A stretch of DNA of 64,000 nucleotides from NCBI RefSeq assembly GCF_002127225.1, contig NZ_NFUR01000002.1, positions 372,001 through 436,000 on the forward strand. The letters are read 5' to 3'. Shown here in pieces: positions 53,535 to 62,462 of the stretch (position 1 is its first letter; each line of letters begins with the position of its first letter). The position numbers and the translations under genes are program-made. The notes beneath the pieces were generated by a model. The model was not told where the DNA came from. It ran no database searches and worked only from the letters and a program-made list of their open reading frames with translations. Source of the DNA: Sphingomonas sp. IBVSS2 (GTDB taxonomy: Bacteria; Pseudomonadota; Alphaproteobacteria; Sphingomonadales; Sphingomonadaceae).

Positions 53535-55094
53535 CTAGGCGCGTCGCCGCCGCACCAGCGCCTTGATGTCCGAGACCAGGAAAGCGCGGGTGAGGAAGCA
53601 GGCGATGCCGTAGACGATGCAGCCTGCACCCACGAGCACCACCAGCGCCCCATAGCGCTCGATCATATGGCCGTTCAGCCAGGGGTCGAGCAGATGATCG
53701 AACGCGAACAGCGCGCCGCCCATGATCGCGGCGGCGATCGCCAGGCGGGGCAGGCGGCGCTTGAGCTGCGCGTCGGCGGTGAAATGGCCGCGCCGGTGCA
53801 GCGTGCGATAGAGCATGAAGGTGTTGACGCTCGACGCGATCGCGGTGGCGAGCGGCGGCCCGCTGGCGCCGATCAGCGGGATCAGCGCCAGATTCAGGAC
53901 AATGTTCACTCCAACCGAGACGATCGCGTAGCGCACGGGCGTCTTCATGTCGTGGCGGGCATAATAGCCGGGCGTGAGCACCTTCACGAGGACATAGGCG
54001 GGCAGGCCGACCGAGAAGCCCGCGAGCGCCAGCGCGCAGGCGCGCGTCGCCTCGGGGCCGAAATGGCCATATTGGAACAGGCCGCGCACGATCGGCTCGG
54101 CCGCGACGATCAGCGCGACCATCGCGGGCAGGGTCAGGAACAGCGCGAGCTCGATGCCGCGATTCTGCGTCTCCATCGCCTCCTCGTCCCGTCCGGCGCC
54201 CAGCAGGCGCGAGATGGTGGGGAGCAGGATGGTGCCCAGGCCGATGCCGATCATGCCGAGCGGCAGCTGGTTCAGCCGATCGGCATAATAGATGTAGGAG
54301 AGCGAGCCCGCGGCCAGCAGTCCGCCGGCGAGCGCGCTCGAGATCAGCAGGTTGATCTGCGAGGCGCCGGCGCCGGCGGCGGCGGGCAGGATCAGCTTCA
54401 TCAGCCGCTTCACCTCGGGATCGAGGCGGGGAAGGCGGGGCTTGAGCGACACGCCCGAACGGCGGCAGGCCAGCGCCAGCCAGCCGAGCTGGAGGGCCCC
54501 GCCGATCGGCACCGCGATCGCCTGGGCCCGCGCCGTCTCGAACGGATCGCCGTTGAACACGGCGAGCGCCACCACCATCGCGATGTTGAGCAGGATCGGC
54601 GCCGCGGCGTTGACCCAGAATTTGTCGAGCGAATTCAGGATGCCGCCCAGCAGCGAGGCCAGGCTGATCAGCAGCAGATAGGGAATGGTGATCCGGCTCA
54701 GCTCCACGGCGAAGGCGAAGCGATCGGGCGCGACGTCGTGGAAGCCGCCGGAGAGCAGCCAGGTGAGCGGCCAGGCGGCGGCCAGCATCACCCCGGTCAT
54801 CACCGCGAGCGCGAGGAACAGCACCGAGAGCGCGCGCTCGGCGAAATCCAGGCCCTGCGAGAGCTCGCCGGTCTCGCCCACCTTCCGATTGAACATCGGG
54901 ATGAAGGCGGCGTTGAACGCACCCTCGGCGAACAGGGCGCGGAACATGTTGGGGAGGCGGAAGGCGATGGTGAACGCATCCGACGCGAAGCTGGCGCCGA
55001 CATAGCGGGCCTGCAGCGAATCGCGGACCAGCGCGAGAATGCGGCTGGCCAGCGTGAGCCCGCCCACCGAGCCGAGGCTGCGGGCGAGCTTCAC
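53535..55094 (-). CDS. murJ: Lipid II flippase MurJ
   Basis: A 519-residue MOP-superfamily transporter with 14 predicted helices. The N-terminus KLARSLGSVGGLTLASRIL continues with the family segment FRLPNMFRALFAEGAFNAAFIP. It flips lipid II for peptidoglycan assembly. Its upstream neighbour secB is in the same direction, with a terminator-like hairpin in the 64-base gap. Confidence 0.96.
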   Translation of the reverse strand: MKLARSLGSVGGLTLASRILALVRDSLQARYVGASFASDAFTIAFRLPNMFRALFAEGAFNAAFIPMFNRKVGETGELSQGLDFAERALSVLFLALAVMTGVMLAAAWPLTWLLSGGFHDVAPDRFAFAVELSRITIPYLLLISLASLLGGILNSLDKFWVNAAAPILLNIAMVVALAVFNGDPFETARAQAIAVPIGGALQLGWLALACRRSGVSLKPRLPRLDPEVKRLMKLILPAAAGAGASQINLLISSALAGGLLAAGSLSYIYYADRLNQLPLGMIGIGLGTILLPTISRLLGAGRDEEAMETQNRGIELALFLTLPAMVALIVAAEPIVRGLFQYGHFGPEATRACALALAGFSVGLPAYVLVKVLTPGYYARHDMKTPVRYAIVSVGVNIVLNLALIPLIGASGPPLATAIASSVNTFMLYRTLHRRGHFTADAQLKRRLPRLAIAAAIMGGALFAFDHLLDPWLNGHMIERYGALVVLVGAGCIVYGIACFLTRAFLVSDIKALVRRRRA

Positions 55095-55101
55095 GGCTCG
55101 A

Positions 55102-55131
55102 ATCCTCCCCGAGGCGAGCCCGGGGGGGATT
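55102..55131 (-). repeat. Palindromic terminator-like repeat, copy 1 (secB-murJ gap)
   Basis: A stem of about 9 bp (one mismatch) around GAGGCGAG separates secB from murJ. It resembles the element at 60165-60191: both have CCTCCCCGAG, CGAG in the loop and CGGGG on the return arm. It could partly terminate secB transcripts. Confidence 0.6.
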
Positions 55132-55158
55132 TGGGAACCATCACCCCCGGATACTCCT

Positions 55159-55671
55159 TCAGGCTTCGCCCGCGACTTCGCCGGTAAGGCCCGATTCGTT
55201 CATCGCGCGCTGCTGGATGTAGATGCCGCCGAAATCGATCGGCTCGAGCATCAGCGGCGGGAAGCCGCCGTCGCGCACCGCATCGGCCAGCACGCGGCGG
55301 GCGAACGGGAAGAGCAGGCGCGGCGCCTCGCCGAGCAGGAAGCCGTCGAGCGCCTCGCCCTCGGGCACGTTGCGGATGCCGAACAGGCCGGCATAGGACA
55401 GGTCGACGATGAAGGCGGCCTGGCTCTCGGCGGTGGCGCGCACTTCGATCTTGAGGACGACCTCATAGACCTCGTCGGCGACCTTGGCCGAGCCGATGTT
55501 GAACTGCACGTCGATGGCCGGCGCGGTCGGGTTCTGGAAGATGGCCGGTGCGTTCGGATTCTCGAACGAGAGGTCCTTCACATATTGCGACAGCAGGCCG
55601 GCGGCCGGGGCGGTATCGGCGCCATTGGCAGCGGGCTCGCCGAATTCGGCGATCGTGTCGTTCTCGGCCAT
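55159..55671 (-). CDS. secB: Protein-export chaperone SecB
   Basis: A 170-residue SecB with the conserved core LLSQYVKDLSFENPNAP and a middle section that includes AAFIVDLSYAGLFGI. The SecA-contact region near LLFPFARRVLADAVRDGGFPP, with PLMLEPIDFGGIY following, is intact. It keeps precursors unfolded for SecA. It is divergent from timA, with both starts facing a 174-base gap. Confidence 0.97.
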   Translation of the reverse strand: MAENDTIAEFGEPAANGADTAPAAGLLSQYVKDLSFENPNAPAIFQNPTAPAIDVQFNIGSAKVADEVYEVVLKIEVRATAESQAAFIVDLSYAGLFGIRNVPEGEALDGFLLGEAPRLLFPFARRVLADAVRDGGFPPLMLEPIDFGGIYIQQRAMNESGLTGEVAGEA

Positions 55672-55792
55672 TTCGATGTCCTCTTTATTTCCGGAAAGAT
55701 TGGCGCCGTTTGCGCGTTGGATCGATTGCGCGCCTAGCAGGCGGGCGCACGCGTTTCAATTGCCCCCGGATTCGACGCGCGGAACCGGATAT

Positions 55793-55821
55793 TTGAAACC
55801 AGCGTCGCTTAGGCCTATGTT
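55793..55821 (+). promoter_or_regulatory. Probable timA promoter
   Basis: TTGAAA at 55793-55798 and TATGTT at 55816-55821 with 17-base spacing, about 25 bases before the GTG start. This is one of the better promoter matches in the window. A TTGAAA on the opposite strand (about 55757-55752) could be the -35 for secB, but its -10 is weak. Confidence 0.5.
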
Positions 55822-55845
55822 AGCGGCGAAGCGTTTGGAGGCTTA

Positions 55846-56490
55846 GTGTACACGATAATCCTGTTCGCAATGGTGGCCGGTTTCCTGGCGCTCCGACTCT
55901 ATGCCGTGCTTGGCAAGCGCACCGGCCATGAGCAGGCGTTGCCGAAGCCGAGCGAGGAGCGCGTGGCGGTGTCGCCGGCGGCCCGCACCATCGATCAGAC
56001 GCCCGAGATGCGCGAGATCGGCGCGCGAGTGATCGGGACGGGCGCGGAATCGGGCCTGAAGGCCGTGATCGCCGCCGATGCGAGCTTCGACGTCGCGCAG
56101 TTCCTCGACGGCGCCAAGAGTGCGTACAAGATGATCCTCGAGGCCTTCTGGAAGGGCGACGAGGAGACGCTGACCTGGCTGGTGGAGGACGATGTCCGCG
56201 CCGGCTTTGCCCAGGCGATCGCCGATCGCAAGGCCGCCGGCCATGTGCTGGAGAATCGCCTGGTCGCGATCGAGCGCGCGCTGATCTCGGATGTGGTGGT
56301 GGAGGGCAAGGCCGCGCGCATCACCGTGCGCTTCGACGCCGATATCGCGGCGGTGACGCGCGATGCCGATGGCAATGTGATCGCCGGTTCGCTGAGCGAC
56401 GCGGTGGAGACGCACGACATCTGGACCTTCGCGCGGAGCCTCCGCAGCGACGATCCCAACTGGAAGCTCGTCGAAACCGACGAAGCCTGA
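55846..56490 (+). CDS. Tim44/TimA domain protein
   Basis: A 214-residue protein with an N-terminal hydrophobic anchor (YTIILFAMVAGFLALRLYAVLG) and a Tim44-like domain from about residue 75 (FDVAQFLDGAKSAYKMILEAFWKGDEETL). This is the alphaproteobacterial TimA, related to mitochondrial Tim44 and located at the inner membrane. Here, as in related bacteria, it is divergent from secB and followed by mltA. Confidence 0.92.
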   Translation: MYTIILFAMVAGFLALRLYAVLGKRTGHEQALPKPSEERVAVSPAARTIDQTPEMREIGARVIGTGAESGLKAVIAADASFDVAQFLDGAKSAYKMILEAFWKGDEETLTWLVEDDVRAGFAQAIADRKAAGHVLENRLVAIERALISDVVVEGKAARITVRFDADIAAVTRDADGNVIAGSLSDAVETHDIWTFARSLRSDDPNWKLVETDEA

Positions 56491-56500
56491 GGGGCCGACT

Positions 56501-57835
56501 ATGCGGATCTGGGGGGGAGTCGCGCTTGCGGCGCTGCTGGGCGCTTGCTCGGGCGGCATGGTGCCGCATTCGGTGGAACCGGGCTATACGCCGCCGCGCG
56601 AAGCGCCGAGGGAACGTCCGCGAGAGATGCCGCGCGAGCCGGGGCGCGTTTCGGAACCGCACGGCAACCCCGCCGCCCGCCAGCCCATCCCCGCGACGCC
56701 GCTCGCCGCCATCCCGGCACCCGCCGCTCCGGCCGGCACGCTCGCCGCCGCCTCGGCCGGACTGCTTGCCGGGCCGGTGCTGGATTCGCTGCCGTTGAGC
56801 GATGCGGCGGCGGCGCGCGCGCTGGTCGCCTATCGGTTGAGCTGTCCGTCGCTGGTGCGCCGCACCGATGCGAGCGGGCTCACCCAGGGACGGGACTGGC
56901 AGCCTTCCTGCGATGCCGCGAAAGCCTGGGACGAGCGGGACGCGCGCGGCTTCTTCGCGCGCTGGTTCGAGACGGTGCAGGTCGCCGACGGCAAGGCGCA
57001 GGCGACCGGCTATTACGAGCCCGAGATCGCCGGGTCGCGGCATCGCCGCCCCGGCTATGAAGTGCCGGTCTACGCCAAGCCCGACGACATCATCGAAGTC
57101 GATCTCGGCCAGTTCTCGGCCGACATGAAGGGCAAGCGGATCCGCGGCCGCGTCGCCGGCAAGACCTTCATTCCCTATTACGACCGCAAGGAGATTGATC
57201 AGGGCGCGCTGGAGGGGCGCGGGCTGGAGATCGCCTGGGCGGCCGATCCGATCGAGCTGTTCTTCCTCCAGATCCAGGGATCGGGGCGATTGCGCGGGCC
57301 GGACGGCCAGCTGATGCGCATCGGCTTCGCCGGCCAGAACGGCCGCGAATATGTCGGCATCGGCGCGCTGATGCGCGACCGTGGGCTGCTCAAGCCCGGC
57401 GGCGCCTCGATGCAGGGCATCATCGCCTATCTGCGCGATCACCCCGAGGAGGGGCGGGACATCATGTGGGAGAACAAGAGCTATGTGTTCTTCCAGGAAT
57501 TGAAGGGCGCCGGGCCGAACGGGTCGCTCGGGCTGCCCGTCACCGGCCAGGTGAGCGCCGCGGTCGATCCCAAGTTCATCCCGCTCGGCGCGCCGGTGTT
57601 CCTGTCGATGGACCGTGCCGAGGCGAACGGCCTGTGGATCGCGCAGGACACCGGCGGCGCGATCAAGGGGCCCAACCGGGTCGATACTTTCTGGGGGGCC
57701 GGCGACGATGCACGTGCGATCGCGGGCGGCATGAATGCGCGCGGCACCGCCTGGCTGCTGCTCCCGGCCGGAACGCTCAGCCGGCTGGGCGGCGCGCCGA
57801 TCGCCACGGTGCCGGCGCCGCAACGCCAGCGGTGA
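56501..57835 (+). CDS. mltA: Membrane-bound lytic murein transglycosylase A
   Basis: A 444-residue lipoprotein (signal WGGVALAALLGACSGG, lipobox LGAC) with a long Pro/Arg linker (residues 25-95). The MltA domain has TGYYEPEIAGSRHR and IELFFLQIQGSGRL. A C-terminal 3D domain contains the three aspartates in QDTGGAIKGPNRVDTFWG. It cleaves peptidoglycan with formation of anhydro-muramic ends. The last four bases overlap the next gene (GTGA). Confidence 0.95.
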   Translation: MRIWGGVALAALLGACSGGMVPHSVEPGYTPPREAPRERPREMPREPGRVSEPHGNPAARQPIPATPLAAIPAPAAPAGTLAAASAGLLAGPVLDSLPLSDAAAARALVAYRLSCPSLVRRTDASGLTQGRDWQPSCDAAKAWDERDARGFFARWFETVQVADGKAQATGYYEPEIAGSRHRRPGYEVPVYAKPDDIIEVDLGQFSADMKGKRIRGRVAGKTFIPYYDRKEIDQGALEGRGLEIAWAADPIELFFLQIQGSGRLRGPDGQLMRIGFAGQNGREYVGIGALMRDRGLLKPGGASMQGIIAYLRDHPEEGRDIMWENKSYVFFQELKGAGPNGSLGLPVTGQVSAAVDPKFIPLGAPVFLSMDRAEANGLWIAQDTGGAIKGPNRVDTFWGAGDDARAIAGGMNARGTAWLLLPAGTLSRLGGAPIATVPAPQRQR

Positions 57836-58398
57836 GGCGCCTCGCGCCCGAGGAAGCGGCGCTGTGGAAACGCGTGATCGCCAGCGTGACTCCGCTCGAG
57901 AAGCGGGCTGCGCGCGCGGTAGCGCTCCCCGAGGAACCCGCACCGGCACCGGCACCGGCCCAGCCCCTGCCCGCCAAGCCCAGGGGGCGGGTGCTGCCGC
58001 CACGCGCCGCGGCATCGCCGGCCGCACCGGTGCGTGGGCAAGCCGTCAACACGCTCGACGGATCCTGGGACCGGCGCCTGGCGCGCGGGCTGGTCGCGCC
58101 GGATTCGACCGTCGACCTGCATGGCCACAGCCTCGCCTCGGCTTATGACCGGCTCGATTTCGGGCTGGAGGCGGCGATCGGGCGGGGCGACCGCGTGCTG
58201 CTGCTCGTCACCGGCAAGCCGCCGCGGCGGGAATCCGAGCGCCCGCATGCCCGCGGCGCGATCCGTGCGGCCGTGGGCGACTGGCTCGCTTCGTCGCGCC
58301 ATTCCGATCGTATCGCTGCCGTAAGGACCGCGCATTCCCGCCACGGCGGGGCCGGTGCGCTCTACATCGTGCTCCGGCGTCCCCGGGAAAAATCTTAA
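57832..58398 (+). CDS. Smr/MutS2-domain protein
   Basis: A 188-residue protein starting at the GTG that overlaps the mltA stop; the frame is open further upstream in mltA. A Pro-rich linker with EPAPAPAPAQP (residues about 35-50) precedes an Smr domain: VDLHGHSLASAYDRL, LLLVTGKPPRR and a C-terminal HSRHGGAGALYIVLRR. Smr domains act as endonucleases on DNA or RNA. The mltA-smr coupling is conserved in Alphaproteobacteria. Confidence 0.92.
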   Translation: MRRLAPEEAALWKRVIASVTPLEKRAARAVALPEEPAPAPAPAQPLPAKPRGRVLPPRAAASPAAPVRGQAVNTLDGSWDRRLARGLVAPDSTVDLHGHSLASAYDRLDFGLEAAIGRGDRVLLLVTGKPPRRESERPHARGAIRAAVGDWLASSRHSDRIAAVRTAHSRHGGAGALYIVLRRPREKS

Positions 58399-58410
58399 CT
58401 TCTCTCTGCG

Positions 58411-60156
58411 ATGTGTCCGGTGATCGAGGCCGGTATCTGCCGGTCCGGCGACGGGTTGCTGGGGGGAAGAGCGAGCGCAGTGGAAGGATTTTCGCTCAAG
58501 AGCCGTGCGATAGCCTTTGCGATGTGCGCCGGTGCCGTGGCGTTCATCCTGGCGCTGGCCGCGGCCTCCACTCCCGGCATGATCACCGTCGAGACGGCGG
58601 GCCGCGCGCTGATCGCGGCCATCGTCTGCGGCGTGATGTGCTGGGCTTCGGCCGAGCGCAGCATCGCGTCGACCGCCGAAGCCATCGACGCGGCGATCGC
58701 CCGCCTCCAGGGCGCGGCCAATGGCGACCTGCAGAGCGGCATCCCGCCCCAGGTGCATGTATCGGTACCGACGCTGGCGCGGGCGATGGACGGCCTGTTC
58801 CGCCAGCTCCATGCCAATCTGGAGAGCGTCCAGCGGCTGGCGATGTTCGATCCGGTGACGTCGCTGCCCAATCGCACCAATTTCCGCCGTACCGCCGAGC
58901 GCATGCTCGCGGATTTGCCGCCGGGCAATGTCGCGGTACTCTATTTCATCGATCTCGACCGGTTCAAGCACGTCAACGACACGCTGGGCCATGCCACCGG
59001 CGACGCGCTGCTCGGCATGGTCGCCAATCGCCTGCGCGCCGTCGCCGACCGCTTCGCCGCCGAGGCCGATGCGCGGCCGCCGCTGATCGGGCGGCTGGCG
59101 GGCGACGAGTTCACCATGTTCTTCCCGGCGCTGCGCCATGTGCGCGAAGCCGAGCGGATCGGGCGCGGCATCCTCTACGCCCTTTCCGAGCCGTTCGACC
59201 TGGCCGACCAGGAAGTGTCGATCGGCGCCTCGATCGGCATCGCACTGCGTCCCGAGCACGGCACCACCCTGCACGACCTGATGCGCGCGGCCGATGCCGC
59301 CATGTATCACGCCAAGGCGATGGGCCGCGGCCGCGCCGAGCATTTCACCGAAATCCTCGCCGCCGAGATCGCCGAGCGCGCCCGGCTGGAAAGCGACCTG
59401 CGCGAAGCAGTGGACAAGGACCAGTTCACGCTCGTCTACCAGCCCCAGGTCTCCGCCGCCGACGGCCGCATCGTCGCCGCCGAGGCGCTGCTGCGCTGGC
59501 GCCATCCGGACGGGCTCAAGATGCCCGGCACCTTCATCCAGCGTGCCGAGGAAACCGGCCTGATCGTCGAGATCGGCGAATGGGTGGTCGAGAGCGTCGC
59601 CGAGACGATCTCGCGCTGGGGCCGGCTGGGCATCCAGCAGCGGCTCGCGGTCAATATCAGCCCGCGCCAGCTCGACCATGCCAGCTTCTTCCGCAAGCTG
59701 CGCGAGGCGATGCTGGCGGCCAGCGCGCCGGCCAACCTGCTCGAGCTCGAGATCACCGAGACGCTGGCGATGCACTGCTCGAGCGAAGTGCTCGACGCGA
59801 TCGCCACGCTGCGGGCCGACGGCGCCACCATCGCCATCGACGATTTCGGCACCGGCTATTCGAACATCGCCCGCCTCCGCAGGTTGCCGATCGACCGCAT
59901 CAAGCTGGACCGCAGCCTGATCGAGCAAGTCGCCGAGAGCGCCGACGCGCGTACCATCGCCCAGGCGGTGATCGGGCTGATCCATGGCCTGGGCTGCGAA
60001 GCCGTGGCCGAGGGGATCGAGAGCGAGGACCAGGCCACGGTGCTGCGCGTCATCGGCTGCGATGTGCTCCAGGGCTATGCCGTGGCGACGCCGATGGAGG
60101 AGGGCGCCTTCCTCGAATGGGCGCGCGGCATCGCGCCGCGGCGGATCGCGGGCTAA
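58411..60156 (+). CDS. GGDEF-EAL protein (cyclic di-GMP cyclase/phosphodiesterase)
   Basis: A 581-residue membrane protein with two N-terminal helices (residues about 33-53 and 62-80) and a HAMP-like or linker region. The GGDEF domain has AGDEF in RLAGDEFTMFF, a variant compatible with activity. The EAL domain has AEALLRWRHP, DDFGTGYSN, KLDRSLI and AVAEGIE, so its metal and catalytic residues are intact. The gene could both make and break cyclic di-GMP. A GTG at 58480 is an alternative start nearer the first helix. A terminator follows. Confidence 0.93.
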   Translation: MCPVIEAGICRSGDGLLGGRASAVEGFSLKSRAIAFAMCAGAVAFILALAAASTPGMITVETAGRALIAAIVCGVMCWASAERSIASTAEAIDAAIARLQGAANGDLQSGIPPQVHVSVPTLARAMDGLFRQLHANLESVQRLAMFDPVTSLPNRTNFRRTAERMLADLPPGNVAVLYFIDLDRFKHVNDTLGHATGDALLGMVANRLRAVADRFAAEADARPPLIGRLAGDEFTMFFPALRHVREAERIGRGILYALSEPFDLADQEVSIGASIGIALRPEHGTTLHDLMRAADAAMYHAKAMGRGRAEHFTEILAAEIAERARLESDLREAVDKDQFTLVYQPQVSAADGRIVAAEALLRWRHPDGLKMPGTFIQRAEETGLIVEIGEWVVESVAETISRWGRLGIQQRLAVNISPRQLDHASFFRKLREAMLAASAPANLLELEITETLAMHCSSEVLDAIATLRADGATIAIDDFGTGYSNIARLRRLPIDRIKLDRSLIEQVAESADARTIAQAVIGLIHGLGCEAVAEGIESEDQATVLRVIGCDVLQGYAVATPMEEGAFLEWARGIAPRRIAG

Positions 60157-60164
60157 GCGTTCGT

Positions 60165-60191
60165 TCCTCCCCGAGACGAGTTCGGGGAGGA
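60165..60191. terminator. Bidirectional terminator between GGDEF-EAL gene and dapE
   Basis: A perfect 10-bp stem (60165-60174 with 60182-60191) with a 7-base loop lies between two convergent stop codons and is followed by TTTATT on the plus strand. It shares its sequence with the repeat at 55102-55131. Confidence 0.8.
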
Positions 60192-60193
60192 GT

Positions 60194-61324
60194 TTATTGC
60201 ATCACCCGCCGCAGCACCTCTTCATAGACATCCGTCAGCGCGGCCAGATCGGCCAAGGCAACCGCCTCGTCGAGCTTGTGCATCGTGGCGTTCAGCAGGC
60301 CGAACTCCACCACCGGGCAGAGCTTCGAGAGGAAGCGCGCGTCCGAGGTGCCGCCGGTGGTCGAAAGCTCCGGCGCCAGCCCCAGCCTCGCCTGGATCGC
60401 CCCGGCGACCAGCGCCGAAAGCGCGCCGGGCTCGGTGAGGAACGCCTCGCCATAGACGCGGCCCTTGACGATCCCCGACGGAGCATGGCGTTGCACGATC
60501 TCCTCGATCCGGGCGATCAGGTCCGGCCCGCGCTGCTGGTCGTTGAAGCGGATGCTGATCCGCGCGCCGGCATGGCCGGGGATCACGTTGGTCGCCGGGT
60601 TGCCGACGGCCATGTCGATGATCTCGATGTTCGAGGATTGGAACCAGGCATTGCCCTGGTCCAGCTCGATGGCATCGATCTCCGCCAGGGCGCGGACGAG
60701 CCGGGGGACCGGATTGTCGGCGAGGTGCGGATAGGCGACATGGCCCTGTTTGCCGGGGATCGCGATGTCGATCACCGTCGAGCCGCGCCGGCCGATCTTG
60801 ATCATGTCGCCCAGGCGGTGCTGCGACGTGGGCTCGCCGACCAGGCACATGTCCGGCGTCAGGCCGCGCTCGGCCATCCGCTCGATGAGGCGCGGCGTGC
60901 CATAGGTGGCGGGGCCTTCCTCGTCGCCGGTGATGATCAGGCCGACCATCCCCTCGGGCACGCGCGCCGCCGCGGCGACGAAGGCGGCGATGGCGCCCTT
61001 CATGTCGACGGCGCCGCGGCCGTACAGCAGGTCGCCCCGGACTTCGGGCGTGAAGGCGTCGCTCGTCCAGCCCTGGCCGGGCGGCACCACGTCGAGATGG
61101 CCGGCAAAGGCGAAATGCGGGCCGGCGCCGTCCCGCACCGCGAGCAGGTTCTCGACCGGCCCCTCGGGCGCCTCGCCCTCGACGAAGCGCTCGACCCGGA
61201 AGCCGAGCGGCAGCAGCGCCGCTTCCAGCACGTCGAACACGGCGCCGCGCGCCGGGGTGATGCTCTCGGCGGCGATCAGCGCCTTGGTGAGTTCTACGGG
61301 ATCGGGCAAGATGGTCTCCGGCAT
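60194..61324 (-). CDS. dapE: Succinyl-diaminopimelate desuccinylase
   Basis: A 376-residue M20 metallopeptidase-family enzyme of lysine and diaminopimelate synthesis. Zinc ligands and catalytic residues are visible in FAGHLDVVPPG, YGRGAVDMKGA, TGDEEGPATYG, GEPTSQHRLGD and the final NATMHKLDE. The start at 61324 is given by PETILPDPVELT. It faces the cupin gene head to head, with overlapping 5' ends depending on the cupin start. Confidence 0.95.
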   Translation of the reverse strand: MPETILPDPVELTKALIAAESITPARGAVFDVLEAALLPLGFRVERFVEGEAPEGPVENLLAVRDGAGPHFAFAGHLDVVPPGQGWTSDAFTPEVRGDLLYGRGAVDMKGAIAAFVAAAARVPEGMVGLIITGDEEGPATYGTPRLIERMAERGLTPDMCLVGEPTSQHRLGDMIKIGRRGSTVIDIAIPGKQGHVAYPHLADNPVPRLVRALAEIDAIELDQGNAWFQSSNIEIIDMAVGNPATNVIPGHAGARISIRFNDQQRGPDLIARIEEIVQRHAPSGIVKGRVYGEAFLTEPGALSALVAGAIQARLGLAPELSTTGGTSDARFLSKLCPVVEFGLLNATMHKLDEAVALADLAALTDVYEEVLRRVMQ

Positions 61325-61788
61325 TGGTGGAGGTGGCATTGCCCAAGCTTGATCTCGATACAATCCCGCAGACCAACGCGACCGGCTATCCGCCCGAATT
61401 CGCCGAGCCGGTGCGGGGGCGCTGGTATCGCCGGCTCGCCCCCGCGAGCGGGGTCACCGATTTCGGCTTCAGCCATGTGACGCTCGAGCCGGGGGCCTGG
61501 TCCTCCCAGCGGCACTGGCATGCCGGCGAGGACGAGTTCGTGGTGATGCTGGCGGGCGAAGCGGTGCTGGTCGACGACGGTGGCGAGACGCCGATGCGGC
61601 CGGGCGATATCGCCGCCTTTCCCAAGGGTGACGGCAACGGGCACGTCCTCCAGAACCGCGGCGACGCGCCCTGCGTCTACATCGCGGTGGGCAGGCCCGC
61701 CGCGAGCGACTGCCACTATCCGGACATCGACATGCATCTGGCGGCGGGGCAGGGGTTTCGCCGGAAGGATGGGACCGGATTCTCCTGA
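61324..61788 (+). CDS. Cupin-domain protein
   Basis: A 154-residue single-domain cupin. The metal-binding motif 1 is in SSQRHWHAGEDEFVVMLAGE and motif 2 in GDIAAFPKGDGNGHVLQN. Such small cupins are diverse (isomerases, dioxygenases, sugar binding) and nothing narrows this one. The start is uncertain: TTG 61324 is the longest, TTG 61339 would avoid overlapping dapE. It is convergent with the GH19-type gene. Confidence 0.85.
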   Translation: MVEVALPKLDLDTIPQTNATGYPPEFAEPVRGRWYRRLAPASGVTDFGFSHVTLEPGAWSSQRHWHAGEDEFVVMLAGEAVLVDDGGETPMRPGDIAAFPKGDGNGHVLQNRGDAPCVYIAVGRPAASDCHYPDIDMHLAAGQGFRRKDGTGFS

Positions 61789-61813
61789 TGCCGATCCGGA
61801 AGGAGGGCGTTCC

Positions 61814-62428
61814 TCACAAGATCAGCGCCTTCATCGCGGCGTGGCGCGCCCGGCGATCGGCCCATCCGTTCGGCTCCTTCGCCGAGCGCGGGTCGCCGCG
61901 ATTGATGCCGTTGGAGACGGCCCTGAGATCGTCCCGGTCCGCCCAGGCATTGAGGCCGCACGCGTCCCAATAGGTGCAGAAGGCAAGCAGCCCGAGCGAC
62001 CAGGCCTCGAGCAGTTCGGGACGGCGCTCCAGGTCGATGCCGAGCTTGCGGCCATAGAGCCGGTAGTTGGCGCGGCCGGTGAGCTGGCCGGGGCCGCGGC
62101 CGAGATAGCGCTTCCCGTCGCCCGGCCGGTCGTTGCCGAGCTTGGCGCTGCCCTCATAGGCGCGCTGGGCCGCGGTGGGGCCCCAGACCTCCCTGGCGTG
62201 CTGGTATCCGCCGCTCTCGTGCGCGCAATGGGCCAGGAAATGCGCGAGGCGCCGGCCGCTGGCCAGGATGCGATAGCTGCGAAAATGGACGTTGGCGGCC
62301 AGGCCGAGCTCGGCCGCCACCGCCGGCGCCGCGCCCGAGGCAGCGAACAGCGCGGCAAGCGTGCCCTGGCCGAGCAGTCCGTCCGCCTCCAGGCCCAGCC
62401 GCTGCTGGAGCTTCCTCACCTCCAGCAT
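61814..62428 (-). CDS. GH19-like lysozyme/chitinase with peptidoglycan-binding N-terminus
   Basis: A 204-residue protein with no signal peptide. Residues 1-35 resemble a peptidoglycan-binding repeat (VRKLQQRLGLEADGLLGQGTL). The remainder is a glycoside hydrolase 19 fold, with FLAHCAHESGGYQHARE carrying the catalytic-type His-Glu, then YLGRGPGQLTGRANYRLYG. Phage endolysins look like this, but no other phage gene is nearby. Its role could be cell-wall turnover or a domesticated endolysin. Confidence 0.87.
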   Translation of the reverse strand: MLEVRKLQQRLGLEADGLLGQGTLAALFAASGAAPAVAAELGLAANVHFRSYRILASGRRLAHFLAHCAHESGGYQHAREVWGPTAAQRAYEGSAKLGNDRPGDGKRYLGRGPGQLTGRANYRLYGRKLGIDLERRPELLEAWSLGLLAFCTYWDACGLNAWADRDDLRAVSNGINRGDPRSAKEPNGWADRRARHAAMKALIL

Positions 62429-62462
62429 CGCGCGCGCCCCCGCCGGGCCGCGCGCGGCCGCC

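Noticed and set aside
57481..59985. A minus-strand frame of more than 800 codons
   Set aside because: Antisense to mltA, the Smr gene and the GGDEF-EAL gene. Composition is biased and without domains.
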